64,000 nt of DNA from Yoonia sp. (GCF_018402175.1 NZ_JAGYJK010000017.1:744001-808000), one strand, 5' to 3'; positions 45,506 to 54,397 are shown, counted from the first letter of the stretch. Made by a program: numbers and translations. The notes: a model not told the origin generated them from the sequence alone.

Positions 45506-46782
45506 CTGAGGGTGAGTTTGAAGAAAAACTGCTTGATGGAAGGGTGCTGTTGTTCAGTCGCAATGGCATCTTCCAAGTGCGTTTGTACAAAGGCACACGG
45601 CAGTACATCTACAAAAGCCTAAAGACACGAGACTTGGCTAAGGCACGTGATTTGGCTGTACGTGCACACTACGAGTTAGAGTTTCGCAGAGAAGAACAAC
45701 TGCCACTGCAGATTAAGCGTTTCAGTGAAGTGCTGAACGAATATGCCAAACTGCGTGAGAGCCAGAATGCACGTGGCACTTACCGTCACAGCAACAAAGC
45801 CAATCAGCAACAAACCAGCGACTTTATGCTGCGACAGATAGTGCGTGTGAGCAAGTTTTGGCACGAGTACTGTGGCAAGAAGCCTGTTGATAAGATTGAT
45901 AACGCACTGTTGCGAGACTACGTGGCGTGGCGACGTGACTACTACAGACGCATGCCTGTGGAAAAGCGTCCAAAGAACCACAGCCTCAATCCTGCTGACA
46001 AAACACTTGAGTGGGAAACAACCTACGCACTCACAGTGCTCAAATATGCACAGGAACGTGGCTACAGAGGCAACAAGCCCATGCCCACGTTTAGGCACAC
46101 AGCACAGCGAGCCAAAACACGTCCAGCGTTCACGTTGAAGGAATACAGCCGCTTGTACAAAGCCATTAGACGCTGGATGCATGAGGAAAAAGATAACCTT
46201 CGTTGGCGTTACACACGTGAACTGCTGCGTGACTATGTGCTGATATTGGCAAACAGTGGCATGCGTGTGGGTGAAGCCAATAACCTGCGTGTGAGTGACT
46301 TGGAAAAGTTTACAGATGAACGTGGACGCGAGAACTATGCATTTAACGTCAACGGTAAGACTGGAAAGCGATACGTTATTCTACGTGCTACTGCCAAACG
46401 CTATGTGGATAGGTGTTTGGAACGAAATGCTCGTTGGCGTAATGAATGGGAAACAACAGCCCAAAAGGGCACCAAACAGCATAACAGAAAAACTGCACAA
46501 CACGACGATTGGCTGTTTCGAATGCCTGATGGCAACAAGATTATCACGCTGATAGACCAGTTTAACGCTGTGCTTGAGCGTGAAAAACTCACACACAACG
46601 CAGATGGTGAGAAATATACGCTCTATAGTCTAAGACACTTTTACGCTGTGCAGATGCTGCGGCATGGGCGTGTGAATGTGTTTGATATTGCACGCAACAT
46701 GGGCACAAGTGTGCAGATTATTGAAGCGTATTACGGCAAGCATGCAACTGCACAAGAGTTGGCGACGAGGTTGGGTGGTTAA
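45493..46782 (+). CDS. Tyrosine-family integrase of the secA-targeted element
   Basis: The 429-residue protein has an N-terminal arm-binding region (SRNGIFQVRLYKGTRQYIYK), a core-binding domain, and a C-terminal catalytic domain. Catalytic residues include Arg in ILANSGMRVGEANNLR (near 258), the Arg of YSLRHFYAVQML (near 380) and the Tyr pair in IIEAYYGKH (near 412). The start is uncertain: TTG at 45493 or a GTG further in. It adjoins att, as integrases do, and is transcribed away from secA. Low GC compared with secA. A truncated paralogue begins at 62221. Confidence 0.88.
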   Translation: MLGKTEGEFEEKLLDGRVLLFSRNGIFQVRLYKGTRQYIYKSLKTRDLAKARDLAVRAHYELEFRREEQLPLQIKRFSEVLNEYAKLRESQNARGTYRHSNKANQQQTSDFMLRQIVRVSKFWHEYCGKKPVDKIDNALLRDYVAWRRDYYRRMPVEKRPKNHSLNPADKTLEWETTYALTVLKYAQERGYRGNKPMPTFRHTAQRAKTRPAFTLKEYSRLYKAIRRWMHEEKDNLRWRYTRELLRDYVLILANSGMRVGEANNLRVSDLEKFTDERGRENYAFNVNGKTGKRYVILRATAKRYVDRCLERNARWRNEWETTAQKGTKQHNRKTAQHDDWLFRMPDGNKIITLIDQFNAVLEREKLTHNADGEKYTLYSLRHFYAVQMLRHGRVNVFDIARNMGTSVQIIEAYYGKHATAQELATRLGG

Positions 46783-46805
46783 AAAGGGTAGGTTTAACCT
46801 CCTGT
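46783..46805 (+). repeat. AGGTT/AACCT hairpin after integrase stop
   Basis: GTAGGTTTAACCT directly follows the integrase stop. Related hairpins follow the stop at 58025 and the truncated integrase (AGTAGGTT-TG-AACCTACT at 62399-62416), with an inverted one near 61118-61131. Probably a small terminator-like module that travels with genes of this element. Confidence 0.4.
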
Positions 46806-46818
46806 TTCAAAAAGTCAA

Positions 46819-47250
46819 TCAAGGCTGATTTGCTAATACGAATTGAGTAATACATCTTCTTCGCATTGCATCTTTATTAGCAATTGCATAATCTCCACTA
46901 GTAGCATACAACACCTCTAATAAGGGTTGATAAGTTTTGTATTGCTTAGTAAAATCAGAAAGATAAATCTCTACTCCATTAAAGATAACTTGAAGCTGAA
47001 GAAGGTACTGAAAAACATCTTCAGTAGGCTGGTAATTGCCAGTAGCCATATTGATAAAGTAAAGCGATGCTGCTGCTTGATAAGTATGAAAACAATCTGA
47101 AAATATTAAGGGTTCAAGTGATGAAGCAAATTTATTAGACGCGGATACCATGCTAGGTTCATTCGCTAAAGTGCGAAATTCGTCAGTAAATGCTGTTGCA
47201 CTTACTGCTATAATAGAACATAAAGCGGCAATAGGAAAAGTATTTTTCAT
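46819..47250 (-). CDS. Exported protein of unknown function
   Basis: A 143-residue protein with a clear signal peptide (MKNTFPIAALCSIIAVSATA, cut before FTDEF). The mature part is helical with two cysteines and no motif I recognise. GGTG lies in the ribosome-site position. AT-rich, unlike the genes on either side, and absent between the integrase remnant and the recombinase in the second element, so it is probably cargo inserted later. Confidence 0.6.
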   Translation of the reverse strand: MKNTFPIAALCSIIAVSATAFTDEFRTLANEPSMVSASNKFASSLEPLIFSDCFHTYQAAASLYFINMATGNYQPTEDVFQYLLQLQVIFNGVEIYLSDFTKQYKTYQPLLEVLYATSGDYAIANKDAMRRRCITQFVLANQP

Positions 47251-47317
47251 ATTTTTACACCTTCGAACTAAGTAAAAATTTTATGGTAAGAGCATTTGCC
47301 TAACTGTCAATACTTTT

Positions 47318-47890
47318 TCACAGCAGCTCTACGGCGTTCGCCAATTGAGTGTCGTTAATTTCAATGTATTTTTGTGTCACCGCGATACTGCTGTGCCCTG
47401 CCAATGCTGCCAACACACGCACGCCCACGCCCTTGTTCGCTAAGCGTGTAATAAACGTGCGTCTGCCGCTGTGGCTGCTTGCGTCACTGAGCCCACATGC
47501 CTTGTAGATATTGAGGAACAACTGACACATGGTATTGGCTGAGAAGTGATTGCCCTTTTGACTGCGAAACAGCGCTGCTGTTCTCAGTGACGGCTTGATG
47601 TTGCGCCACGCAGCATAGCGCAGCAGTTGCGCTGTAAGCGCTGCGTTGACGAACACAGTGCGTGTGCGACTGCCTTTAGTCTGCTCAGCACGCAGCGTGA
47701 ACTGTGTACGCACTGTGCCATCCTCGTTGTAGACGTCGCCCACACAAAGCGCTGCTAATTCCTTCGCACGCAGCCCTGTGTACAAGCTGAACAGCAGTAT
47801 GGTGCTATCACGTATCACATACCTTCGGCTTTGGCAGTAACGCAGTGCTCGTTTGATTTGTGCGTCATTCAGTGTTGCTGCTTGTGCCAT
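47318..47890 (-). CDS. Catalytic-domain-only tyrosine recombinase, copy A
   Basis: A 190-residue XerC/D-like recombinase lacking any N-terminal DNA-binding domain. All six catalytic positions are visible: Arg41 (SLYTGLRAKELAAL), Lys near 72, His140 and Arg143 (SSHSGRRTFITRL), His166 (LAGHSSIAVTQKYI) and Tyr175. The start at 47890 has GAGGG upstream; an ATG six codons earlier is also open. A near-identical copy is at 62422. What it recombines is unknown. It converges on nothing and points back towards the integrase. Confidence 0.85.
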   Translation of the reverse strand: MAQAATLNDAQIKRALRYCQSRRYVIRDSTILLFSLYTGLRAKELAALCVGDVYNEDGTVRTQFTLRAEQTKGSRTRTVFVNAALTAQLLRYAAWRNIKPSLRTAALFRSQKGNHFSANTMCQLFLNIYKACGLSDASSHSGRRTFITRLANKGVGVRVLAALAGHSSIAVTQKYIEINDTQLANAVELL

Positions 47891-47908
47891 CTTGCCCTCA
47901 AATATCAT

Positions 47909-48632
47909 GTTTGCTGTGTATTAAGTTAAAGTCTGATATTCGGTTTGAGCAACCACTTAGACAGTGACAGTTGAGTTGTTCGATTTCAAAGAGTTATGCT
48001 TAAATATCATACAATACTTATTCTATGACATTAGTCATAGCTGTTCATTTATACTGTTTGGGTATGTTGTTTGATTGTCAGTTGCGTCACTGCTCTGCAG
48101 TTCCACAATCGCTTCTCTGTTTCAAACTTCGCTTCGCTACAGTTCTCAACAGCTTCAGCATCATTCTTCGTCTGTGATTAGTTGGGGATTTTCTGTAGAT
48201 TTAGAAGTCATAGAGAGGCAGCACGCCTCTCTTTGACTGTTGGACTTTCTGTGAGTTCCTCTGTCAGCAATGTCGCACAACCAACTCAGTGTTGGTAGAT
48301 GGGGTTTGGCTGTCACCTTTATGTGCGTGGAGTTGTTCCAAACGCAAAACACTGCCAGCACATTGCCGCCAACAGCGTTCAGTACGGGGTACATTCGTGT
48401 TAACACGAAAGTCTCTCATCCCGTTCCACAGCATAATTTATTACACGCCCTTTGCTGCTTTGCGTGGTGTATGCCTCTGCAAAAGCTACTGTGCTGACAA
48501 GTTCTGTACGCATACCTTCATATACTTACTCAATGCCGTTTGTAGAGCACTATGCTGCAGATAAATACAAGCAGTGGGTAGTTGCTTTGTATCTACAGTT
48601 ATTTATCAACTTGTGCAGAAAAGGTAGCAGAA
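47909..48632. other. Gene-poor region upstream of recombinase A, with palindrome
   Basis: About 720 bp. The part next to the recombinase (47928-48010) is conserved in copy B at 63026-63108, including GTTCGATTTCAAAGAGTTAT and repeated AATATCAT, and probably contains the recombinase promoter. The rest holds the palindrome at 48394 and only ORFs without ribosome sites or family features. A second conserved block starts at about 48596, just before the next gene. Confidence 0.55.
48394..48409. repeat. Palindrome TTCGTGTTAACACGAA, copy 1
   Basis: A perfect 16-base palindrome containing the TCGTGTTAACACGA core found at four places in the element. This copy is in a non-coding stretch. Confidence 0.85.
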
Positions 48633-48932
48633 ATGGTTTTGAACGAAGTGTACGGTTTATTGAAGAGCATAGGTGCTGTGCGAACAGAAAGCGAGTTCAG
48701 CAGGGATTGGCTTGGACGCAGTGAGTGCTATCTACGCAGCATAAGATTTAGCGGACTAGAGCCAAGCATACACAGCATTGCAGTGTGTGCGAGTAAACTA
48801 CAGCACTATGGCGAACGTATGTGTGCTAGCACAGAGCATGAGCAGTTGGGCAAACGCTTCTTAGGCTTGGCAAAGGAATGTCACGCACAAATCAATATCG
48901 CAGCAAAACACACGTGGATGGTACCGCAGTGA
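48633..48932 (+). CDS. Small DUF6626-like protein, copy A
   Basis: A 99-residue protein starting MVLNEVYGLLKSIGAVRTES. EFSRDWLGRSECYLRSIRFSG resembles the small DUF6626 family I recall from alphaproteobacterial mobile regions, perhaps a helix-turn-helix protein (EFSRDWLGRS could be a recognition helix). AAAGGTAG precedes the ATG. A nearly identical copy with the same 5' flank begins at 63795, so the gene belongs to the element backbone. Confidence 0.65.
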   Translation: MVLNEVYGLLKSIGAVRTESEFSRDWLGRSECYLRSIRFSGLEPSIHSIAVCASKLQHYGERMCASTEHEQLGKRFLGLAKECHAQINIAAKHTWMVPQ

Positions 48933-49014
48933 AAAGGGTAGTGCGTGCTGATTTTGGTGCTGCGAAAAAAGTTGTGGTGGAGTACTTATGCTTCTGGGTT
49001 GGTGATTTTGTACT

Positions 49015-49167
49015 ATGAAGGTTTCTGAAGTCGTCACAGTTCCAAAGCCTACCACACATCGCAAGCACAGTGCAGCGTCTAAACCCAAGCCGAAAAAAAA
49101 CACTAGTTATACTGAGCCAAGCAAGGCAAAGCCTTTTAACAAACCCAAGAACAAGCATTTGAGTTGA
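49015..49167 (+). CDS. Possible 50-residue lysine-rich peptide
   Basis: The open frame MKVSEVVTVPKPTTHRKHSA continues into a strongly basic tail with many Lys, Pro and Asn residues. Its ATG overlaps the stop of a still smaller frame that begins around 48907. The ribosome site is weak and no homologue is known to me. The alternative is that 48933-49278 is non-coding. Confidence 0.25.
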   Translation: MKVSEVVTVPKPTTHRKHSAASKPKPKKNTSYTEPSKAKPFNKPKNKHLS

Positions 49168-49278
49168 TGTATCAACTGTGTCTAGTGGTTTGAGTGTGCT
49201 TTTGCGTGATAATCCCACGTTTATCTGTGTTTGGCTTTATGTTTGACTGTGGGACTGAGTGGCATAGTGATGCTGGGT

Positions 49279-50331
49279 TTAGAAGCGAACAGGTGCAAGT
49301 TGAACACTGAACACAGGCTCAGCCTCATCAAAATAGTTGATGCTGCTTGTGTTTTGTCTGTAGCCAACGCCAACAGAGAACATTGGTGTGATGACATAGT
49401 TGATGTTGATGTTACGTGTGGTGTCTTCTCGTTCGAAACCCAGCAGTTTGCCACCATCAGAAAAGCTATAACCACGTGTTGTGGTTAGAGCTCTATCAAA
49501 TAGTGTAGTTCCAATTGTAGTGCTGATGCTGTGTCGCATTACCAACGTGTCAACTACAGCCTCACCAAATGACACATTCACACTGCTGTAGAAGCTGTTG
49601 TTGCGTACCGTGCTCAAACCCAACTGTAGTTGGTTCTGTTCATATGCTTCAGCAAAGTTGCGTCGCACGCCAATGTTGACGCTGTGAAAAGCACCGTTAT
49701 CTGTGGAAAACAGTTTTGCTGTGTTGATGCTCAAACCTTGTGTACTGTCTTTTGTCAGTTCGCGTTCTAAGCCTGAAGCATCAGCACAAGCATCAACAAA
49801 CCAATTGTTGTCAACATTGGTGCGACTGCAGACGTTTGCACTGCGGCGAGTTATGCCAATGTCATGTTCAGGTGAATGTGCGTAGCTGACGTTGACGCCA
49901 TAGTCTAAGTATCTGCCTTCACCAACCGTGCTGCGTCCACTTATGCCTGCACCTATGCCACCAATGATGCCTTCACGTTTGAGATTGGCATCGTCACCCG
50001 TAAACTCGAAACTGCCTAAAACTAAAGGACGGCTTGGATTTCCACCGTTGATGTTGGTGCTGTAGTCAATGATGGGTGTGACGTACGGCTCATAGCTGTT
50101 GCGTGCGACTTGGTTTGGTAAACCTATGCCATCAGCGTAGCCTTCACGCTTTAGCAGCGTGTCCAACAGCAGTGCATCGTTCAGTGTCACAGCACTGCCT
50201 GCGAGTGTCTCAGCTACGCACAGTGTGCGTAGCCTACTGTCTGCGTTGGGGTTGAGGCAGCTTGCTTGTGCTGTAGTGTTTGTAAAAACAGCTGGAATTA
50301 AAGCTATAGATAAACTTGTGTATATTCTCAA
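49279..50331 (-). CDS. Outer-membrane beta-barrel, Slam-like, partner of surface lipoprotein
   Basis: A 350-residue exported protein: the start TTG at 50331 follows the lipoprotein stop directly (TAGTTG). The signal ends at AQA, then SCLNPNADSRLRTLC. The body alternates like a barrel and ends in Phe (FSVQLAPVRF). DYSTNINGGNPSRPLVLGSFEF, GRYLDYGVNVSYAHSPEHDIG and the two cysteines in VCSRTNVDNNWFVDAC resemble proteins that I recall beside TbpB-like lipoproteins in this group, related to the barrel of surface lipoprotein assembly modulators (Slam). It lacks the usual TPR domain. Confidence 0.55.
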   Translation of the reverse strand: MRIYTSLSIALIPAVFTNTTAQASCLNPNADSRLRTLCVAETLAGSAVTLNDALLLDTLLKREGYADGIGLPNQVARNSYEPYVTPIIDYSTNINGGNPSRPLVLGSFEFTGDDANLKREGIIGGIGAGISGRSTVGEGRYLDYGVNVSYAHSPEHDIGITRRSANVCSRTNVDNNWFVDACADASGLERELTKDSTQGLSINTAKLFSTDNGAFHSVNIGVRRNFAEAYEQNQLQLGLSTVRNNSFYSSVNVSFGEAVVDTLVMRHSISTTIGTTLFDRALTTTRGYSFSDGGKLLGFEREDTTRNININYVITPMFSVGVGYRQNTSSINYFDEAEPVFSVQLAPVRF

Positions 50332-51105
50332 CTAGCGACTGCCAATGAAAGTACCAACATAAACTGGCGAGGCTTCGTTTGAGTGAAATACTCCAGAAAC
50401 GCTTTCTGCACTATTACCGTGTAAACTTCCATAAAGCGAAGCAGACCTATTTGTGCCACTCGTGTTCATGGTAAGTGTGTTCGACGCCAACTCTCCAGTT
50501 GACGTATTTACCACGCCAGAGCCGCTGAGTGTATCGAAGCTGTTAAAACCATTTATTGTGAATGTCTGATTATTAAAATTTGTGTTGAGTGAAAAACTTC
50601 CATACTCAAGTTGTGGGTTAATGTTGCGTAATCCGGTTACAAATGTACCATTATATGTGAAAGATCCTGCTGGTGCTGCTCTATATGCATCTCCTCGCGA
50701 GGCAAAAAGTGTATTGAGGCCTGGTATCTCCAATATTGTGCTGAAGGTTTTACCACTCAAGTCTTCAACAATAGTGACATTTGCCACGAGCGAGCCACTA
50801 TTGATTGCGCCTTGTCGAATATTTGCATTTGTTGTAAGTGTCTGCACGATGGCGAAGTCGCTTGGTAAGCTACTTGGTCCGCTACTGACGCCCTCTGTTT
50901 GAAGGCTATCCACGAAGAAACCAATTTCATCTGATATAATAAGCACCGTATCGCCATCAGTGGCGACGCCTCGTGCAACGCCAGCACCGTCTGAAAATAT
51001 TCGCTCTGGTGAGATTTCGACTGGTGTACTACCACCACCGCCACATGCTGCGAGCGCTAAAACCGCTGTGGTAGCCAACATTGTGGAAATTTGGGTATTT
51101 GCCAT
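50332..51105 (-). CDS. TbpB-like surface lipoprotein
   Basis: The start at 51105 has AAAGGAAC upstream; the longer frame is not needed. The lipoprotein signal MANTQISTMLATTAVLALAAC precedes GGGGSTPVEI. The C-terminal half has the TbpB beta-barrel pattern: YGSFSLNTNFNNQTFTINGF, then SASLYGSLHGNSAESVSGVF and ASPVYVGTFIGSR. In transferrin-binding protein B the equivalent is Gly-rich with a GxF(Y)G motif. About 257 residues. It is coupled to the barrel gene. An IS21 element is inserted 38 bp upstream of its start. Confidence 0.7.
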   Translation of the reverse strand: MANTQISTMLATTAVLALAACGGGGSTPVEISPERIFSDGAGVARGVATDGDTVLIISDEIGFFVDSLQTEGVSSGPSSLPSDFAIVQTLTTNANIRQGAINSGSLVANVTIVEDLSGKTFSTILEIPGLNTLFASRGDAYRAAPAGSFTYNGTFVTGLRNINPQLEYGSFSLNTNFNNQTFTINGFNSFDTLSGSGVVNTSTGELASNTLTMNTSGTNRSASLYGSLHGNSAESVSGVFHSNEASPVYVGTFIGSR

Positions 51106-51138
51106 GTTTATGTTCCTTTGCGTGTCAACAGTGATGTT

Positions 51139-51143
51139 ATACG
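51139..51143 (+). repeat. IS target-site duplication, left
   Basis: ATACG immediately before the IS end; the same five bases follow the other end at 53682-53686. Confidence 0.85.
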
Positions 51144-51233
51144 TGAGAACGGCAGTGCAAAAGTGAGCCACGGAAGTGGCGTGATACTCTCGCTGCGGGC
51201 AGCGTAAAATGTTGCCACTTTGGCCCTTTCTGT

Positions 51234-52748
51234 TTGCAGGGAGGGCGGGAGATTTTAGTCGTGGATTTATATTTGAAGGTCCGCCTCGCGCGTCGGGGCG
51301 GTATGAGCGAACGGGAGGCCGCCGGCCATTTCGGGATTTCGCGTGCGAGCGTGAAGAAGATGATGATGTTTTCGGTCCCGCCTGGGTATCAGCGGACGGC
51401 GCAGATCAAGCGGCCCAAGCTGGACGGGTTCACTGGCTTCATTGACCAATGGATGCAAGAGGATCTGAACCTTCCCCGTAAACAGCGCCACACCGCCAAG
51501 CGCATTTTTGAACGGCTGTGCGACGAGCACCAGTTTCAAGGCAGCTATACGACGGTCAAGAACTATGTCCGGGAACAGGGGCGGCGCAGCAAAGAGATGT
51601 TTGTCCCGCTGGCACATGCCCCCGGCCATGCCCAAGCGGATTTCGGCGAAGCCATGGTTGTGATCGGCGGGGTTGAGCAGAAGGCGTATTTTTTCGCACT
51701 TGATCTGCCTTACAGTGACGCCTGCTTTGTTCGTGCATATCCTGCGGCGGTCTCGGAGGCCTGGGTTGACGGTCACGTCCATGCTTTTGCGTTCTTCGGC
51801 CGGGTTCCGCAGTCGATTGTTTATGACAATGACCGATGCCTTGTTGCGAAGATCCTGCCAGATGGTTCGCGCAAGCGGACCAAGCTGTTTAGCGGGTTCC
51901 TGTCGCATTACTTCATCCATGATCGCTATGGTCGCCCGGGAAAGGGCAACGATAAAGGCGCCGTTGAGGGTTTGGTCGGATATGCCCGGCGCAACTTCAT
52001 GGTGCCCATCCCTCATTTTGCGACTTGGGAAGCCTTCAACCTTTGGCTTGAAGATCAATGCCGCAAGCGTCAGGCGGATGTCTTGCGCGGTCACAGTGAG
52101 AGCATTGGGGAACGTCTGGCCCGTGACCTTGATGCCATGATGGATCTGCCGGCGTCTCCATTTGACGCCTGTGATCAGGCGACTGGCCAAGTGGATTCGC
52201 AGTCCTTGGTGCGCTATAAAACCAACGATTACTCGGTGCCGGTTGCCTATGGGCACCGCGATGTGTGGGTGCGGGGCTATGTCGATCAGGTTGTCATTGG
52301 CTGTGCTGGCAACGTGATCGCCCGCCACCCCAGATGCTGGGACCGGGAGGATATGGTCTTTGACCCGGTGCATTATCTACCCCTTTTGGAGCAGAAGGTG
52401 GGTGCCCTTGATCAGGCGGCCCCGTTGGTGGAATGGGATCTGCCCGAAGAGTTTGCGACCCTGCGCCGCTTGATGGAAGCCCGGATGATCAAGGCGGGGC
52501 GGCGCGAGTATGTGCAGGTCTTGCGGTTGTTGGAGACGTTTGACATGGCCGACCTGAATGTCGCCGTCAAAAACGCGCTGCGAATGGGCGCGATTGGATT
52601 TGATGCGATCAAGCATCTTGTCTTGTGCCAAGTCGAGAAGCGGCCGCCCAAGCTGGATCTGGACGTCTATCCGTATCTGCCAAAGGCCAATGTCGGCACC
52701 ACGTCGGCGGCCAGTTATATGTCTCTGATGCAGGGGCAATCCGCATGA
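51234..52748 (+). CDS. istA: IS21-family transposase IstA
   Basis: The roughly 504-residue transposase has an N-terminal helix-turn-helix (MSEREAAGHFGISRASVKKM) and a DDE integrase core: AQADFGEAMVVIGG (first Asp), YDNDRCLV (second Asp), KGAVEGLVGYARRNFMVP (Glu). The C-terminal beta-barrel domain follows. The TTG at 51234 gives MQGGREILVVDLYLKVRLA; a start nearer VVDLYLK is possible. The stop overlaps the istB ATG (ATGA). Intact. Confidence 0.93.
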   Translation: MQGGREILVVDLYLKVRLARRGGMSEREAAGHFGISRASVKKMMMFSVPPGYQRTAQIKRPKLDGFTGFIDQWMQEDLNLPRKQRHTAKRIFERLCDEHQFQGSYTTVKNYVREQGRRSKEMFVPLAHAPGHAQADFGEAMVVIGGVEQKAYFFALDLPYSDACFVRAYPAAVSEAWVDGHVHAFAFFGRVPQSIVYDNDRCLVAKILPDGSRKRTKLFSGFLSHYFIHDRYGRPGKGNDKGAVEGLVGYARRNFMVPIPHFATWEAFNLWLEDQCRKRQADVLRGHSESIGERLARDLDAMMDLPASPFDACDQATGQVDSQSLVRYKTNDYSVPVAYGHRDVWVRGYVDQVVIGCAGNVIARHPRCWDREDMVFDPVHYLPLLEQKVGALDQAAPLVEWDLPEEFATLRRLMEARMIKAGRREYVQVLRLLETFDMADLNVAVKNALRMGAIGFDAIKHLVLCQVEKRPPKLDLDVYPYLPKANVGTTSAASYMSLMQGQSA

Positions 52749-53509
52749 CCGAAGCTCCTCAAATTCTGCTGGACCATCGCCTCAAATCCTTGCGGCTGCC
52801 AACGGTGCTGCGAGAATATGGTAAACTGGCCCGCCAATGCGCCACAGAGGGGCATGACCATGTTCAGTTCCTCGCACGTTTGGTCGAATTGGAAATGATC
52901 GACCGTGAACGGCGGATGATCGAACGAAGGATCAAGGCCGCCAAATTCCCGGCCGTCAAAAGCCTGGACAGCTTCGACTTCAAGGCGATCCCGGCCTTGA
53001 ACAAGATGCAGGTGCTGGAGTTGGCGCGCTGCGAATGGATTGAACGGCGCGAAAATGTCATCGCTCTCGGACCTTCCGGCACCGGCAAGACCCATGTCGC
53101 TTTGGGCCTTGGCCTGTCAGCATGCCAGAAAGGAATGTCTGTCGGTTTTGTCACCGCCGCCGCACTCGTCCATGAGCTGATGGAGGCCAGAGACGAACGC
53201 AGGCTCTTGCGGCTTCAAAAGCAGATAGTTGGTTACAAGCTGCTCATCATCGACGAGTTGGGCTTTGTGCCACTGAGCAAAACCGGGGCCGAGCTGCTGT
53301 TCGAGTTAATCTCCCAACGCTACGAGCGCGGCTCCACGCTGATCACCAGCAACCTGCCATTCGACGAATGGACCGAGACCTTTGGATCAGAACGCCTGAC
53401 AGGCGCGCTGCTCGATCGCCTTACCCACCACGTCAATATCCTCGAGATGAATGGCGAAAGCTACCGCCTTGGACAAAGCAAGGCGCGTCAGGCAACATCC
53501 AAAACCTAA
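52745..53509 (+). CDS. istB: IS21-family helper ATPase IstB
   Basis: A 254-residue DnaC-like AAA+ protein that assembles on target DNA and recruits IstA. It starts MTEAPQILLDHRLKSLRLPT. Walker A is LGPSGTGKTHVALGLGLSAC and Walker B is LLIIDELGFVPLS; the sensor segment is STLITSNLPFDEW. Intact, so the IS should be mobile. Confidence 0.94.
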   Translation: MTEAPQILLDHRLKSLRLPTVLREYGKLARQCATEGHDHVQFLARLVELEMIDRERRMIERRIKAAKFPAVKSLDSFDFKAIPALNKMQVLELARCEWIERRENVIALGPSGTGKTHVALGLGLSACQKGMSVGFVTAAALVHELMEARDERRLLRLQKQIVGYKLLIIDELGFVPLSKTGAELLFELISQRYERGSTLITSNLPFDEWTETFGSERLTGALLDRLTHHVNILEMNGESYRLGQSKARQATSKT

Positions 53510-53681
53510 ACCCCAATCAGCACGGATTGGCCCTGACGGGCCAAAGCATCCGGGCAACCGCCAGCTATATGACAAGCGCGGCTGCCCGGATGCTGGCGCT
53601 CATCTATGCGGTGATTATCCCAACCCCAAAGTGGTAACATTTTGCGCTGCCCTTTGGACCACTTTTGCTTTGCCGTTGACA

Positions 53682-53686
53682 ATACG
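53682..53686 (+). repeat. IS target-site duplication, right
   Basis: ATACG directly after the right IS end, matching 51139-51143. Confidence 0.85.
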
Positions 53687-53990
53687 CAGAGCGAATATAA
53701 AAACAGTGTTTTCAGGCATGCTGTCTCACAAGAGTTTCGTGTGTTTTCATCACCTTGTGTTTCTCAGTGGAAATTGCCCTTCACCCACAGCAGCAATGTA
53801 CTGTTTAGCAATGCGTATGTGACGACGCACAAGGTTGGATTTACGCTGCTTAATAGTGCGCAGCACGAGGTTGGAGGGTAAATCCAGCTTGCGAAGCAGA
53901 GCCACACGCTCCAAAAAAGACAGAGGTTGGGGCGATGGACTTATGCGTCATGCACAGTCACATGCCGTACGAACGTGTTGAAACGAGCTT
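53687..53990. other. Intergenic stretch right of the IS
   Basis: About 300 bp without a supported gene. Joined to the left flank by removing the IS, it would form the upstream region of the TbpB-like lipoprotein gene (leftward), so it probably holds that gene's promoter, now separated by 2.5 kb. Confidence 0.45.
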
Positions 53991-54368
53991 CTATAGATAG
54001 GGCTCTATAAGCTTGTCACACGTCTCAGCCACATCAGCCTTCACGTATGGACGAAGTACAGTGCTGAACATGTACTCGTTTGTGTAGTAGACACCACCAC
54101 ACTCAGCCATGCTTATAAATTTCTCGCCACCAATCTTGTCCAACTTAGCACGATTGGTGAAGTAACGACGGAACCTATTGGTTTCCTTCAAGCGATGAAA
54201 CGTCTTGTTCGCACTGATGGGGTAAGACGGATTAAATGCTGAACCTAACACACAGCAAGCACGAAGATAGCGTTCCAACTCTTCGCTATCACGTGATTGC
54301 GAAGGTTGGGGGAAATGCTGTTCAGCCCAAACCAAACACTCAATAGGTGTTCTCGTGCGTCGTGCCAT
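53991..54368 (-). CDS. Element protein of unknown function
   Basis: A 125-residue, basic, helical protein starting MARRTRTPIECLVWAEQHFP, with a strong ribosome site GGAGGT six bases before the ATG. Contains NKTFHRLKETNRFRRYFTNR and several Cys. No family recognised. It follows the terminator of the AAA+ operon and so is transcribed separately. Confidence 0.6.
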   Translation of the reverse strand: MARRTRTPIECLVWAEQHFPQPSQSRDSEELERYLRACCVLGSAFNPSYPISANKTFHRLKETNRFRRYFTNRAKLDKIGGEKFISMAECGGVYYTNEYMFSTVLRPYVKADVAETCDKLIEPYL

Positions 54369-54397
54369 GCTACCTCCAACTGCTGTATATTGAAGGT

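Larger units (their letters stand above)
51144..53681 (+). mobile_element. IS21-family insertion sequence, 2538 bp
   Basis: Contains istA and istB with overlapping stop/start. The ends are TGAGAACGGCAGTGCAAAAG on the left and, read inward from the right, TGTCAACGGCAAAGCAAAAG, both beginning with TG as in IS21. Subterminal repeats GGGCAGCG(T/C)AAAATGTT lie at 51197 and, inverted, ending at 53652. Flanked by a 5-bp duplication ATACG. GC and tetranucleotide content (many GATC, GGCC) match the chromosome, not the surrounding element, so it probably arrived recently from the host. Confidence 0.93.

Noticed and set aside
48270-48564. Overlapping short frames around the first palindrome
   Set aside because: No ribosome sites, Cys- and Leu-rich accidental composition, and not conserved in the equivalent place of element 2.
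51197-53652. Placing the IS ends at the GGGCAGCG repeats
   Set aside because: No target duplication fits there. The outer TG...CA ends at 51144 and 53681 give a clean ATACG duplication and a longer inverted match, so the GGGCAGCG repeats are subterminal.
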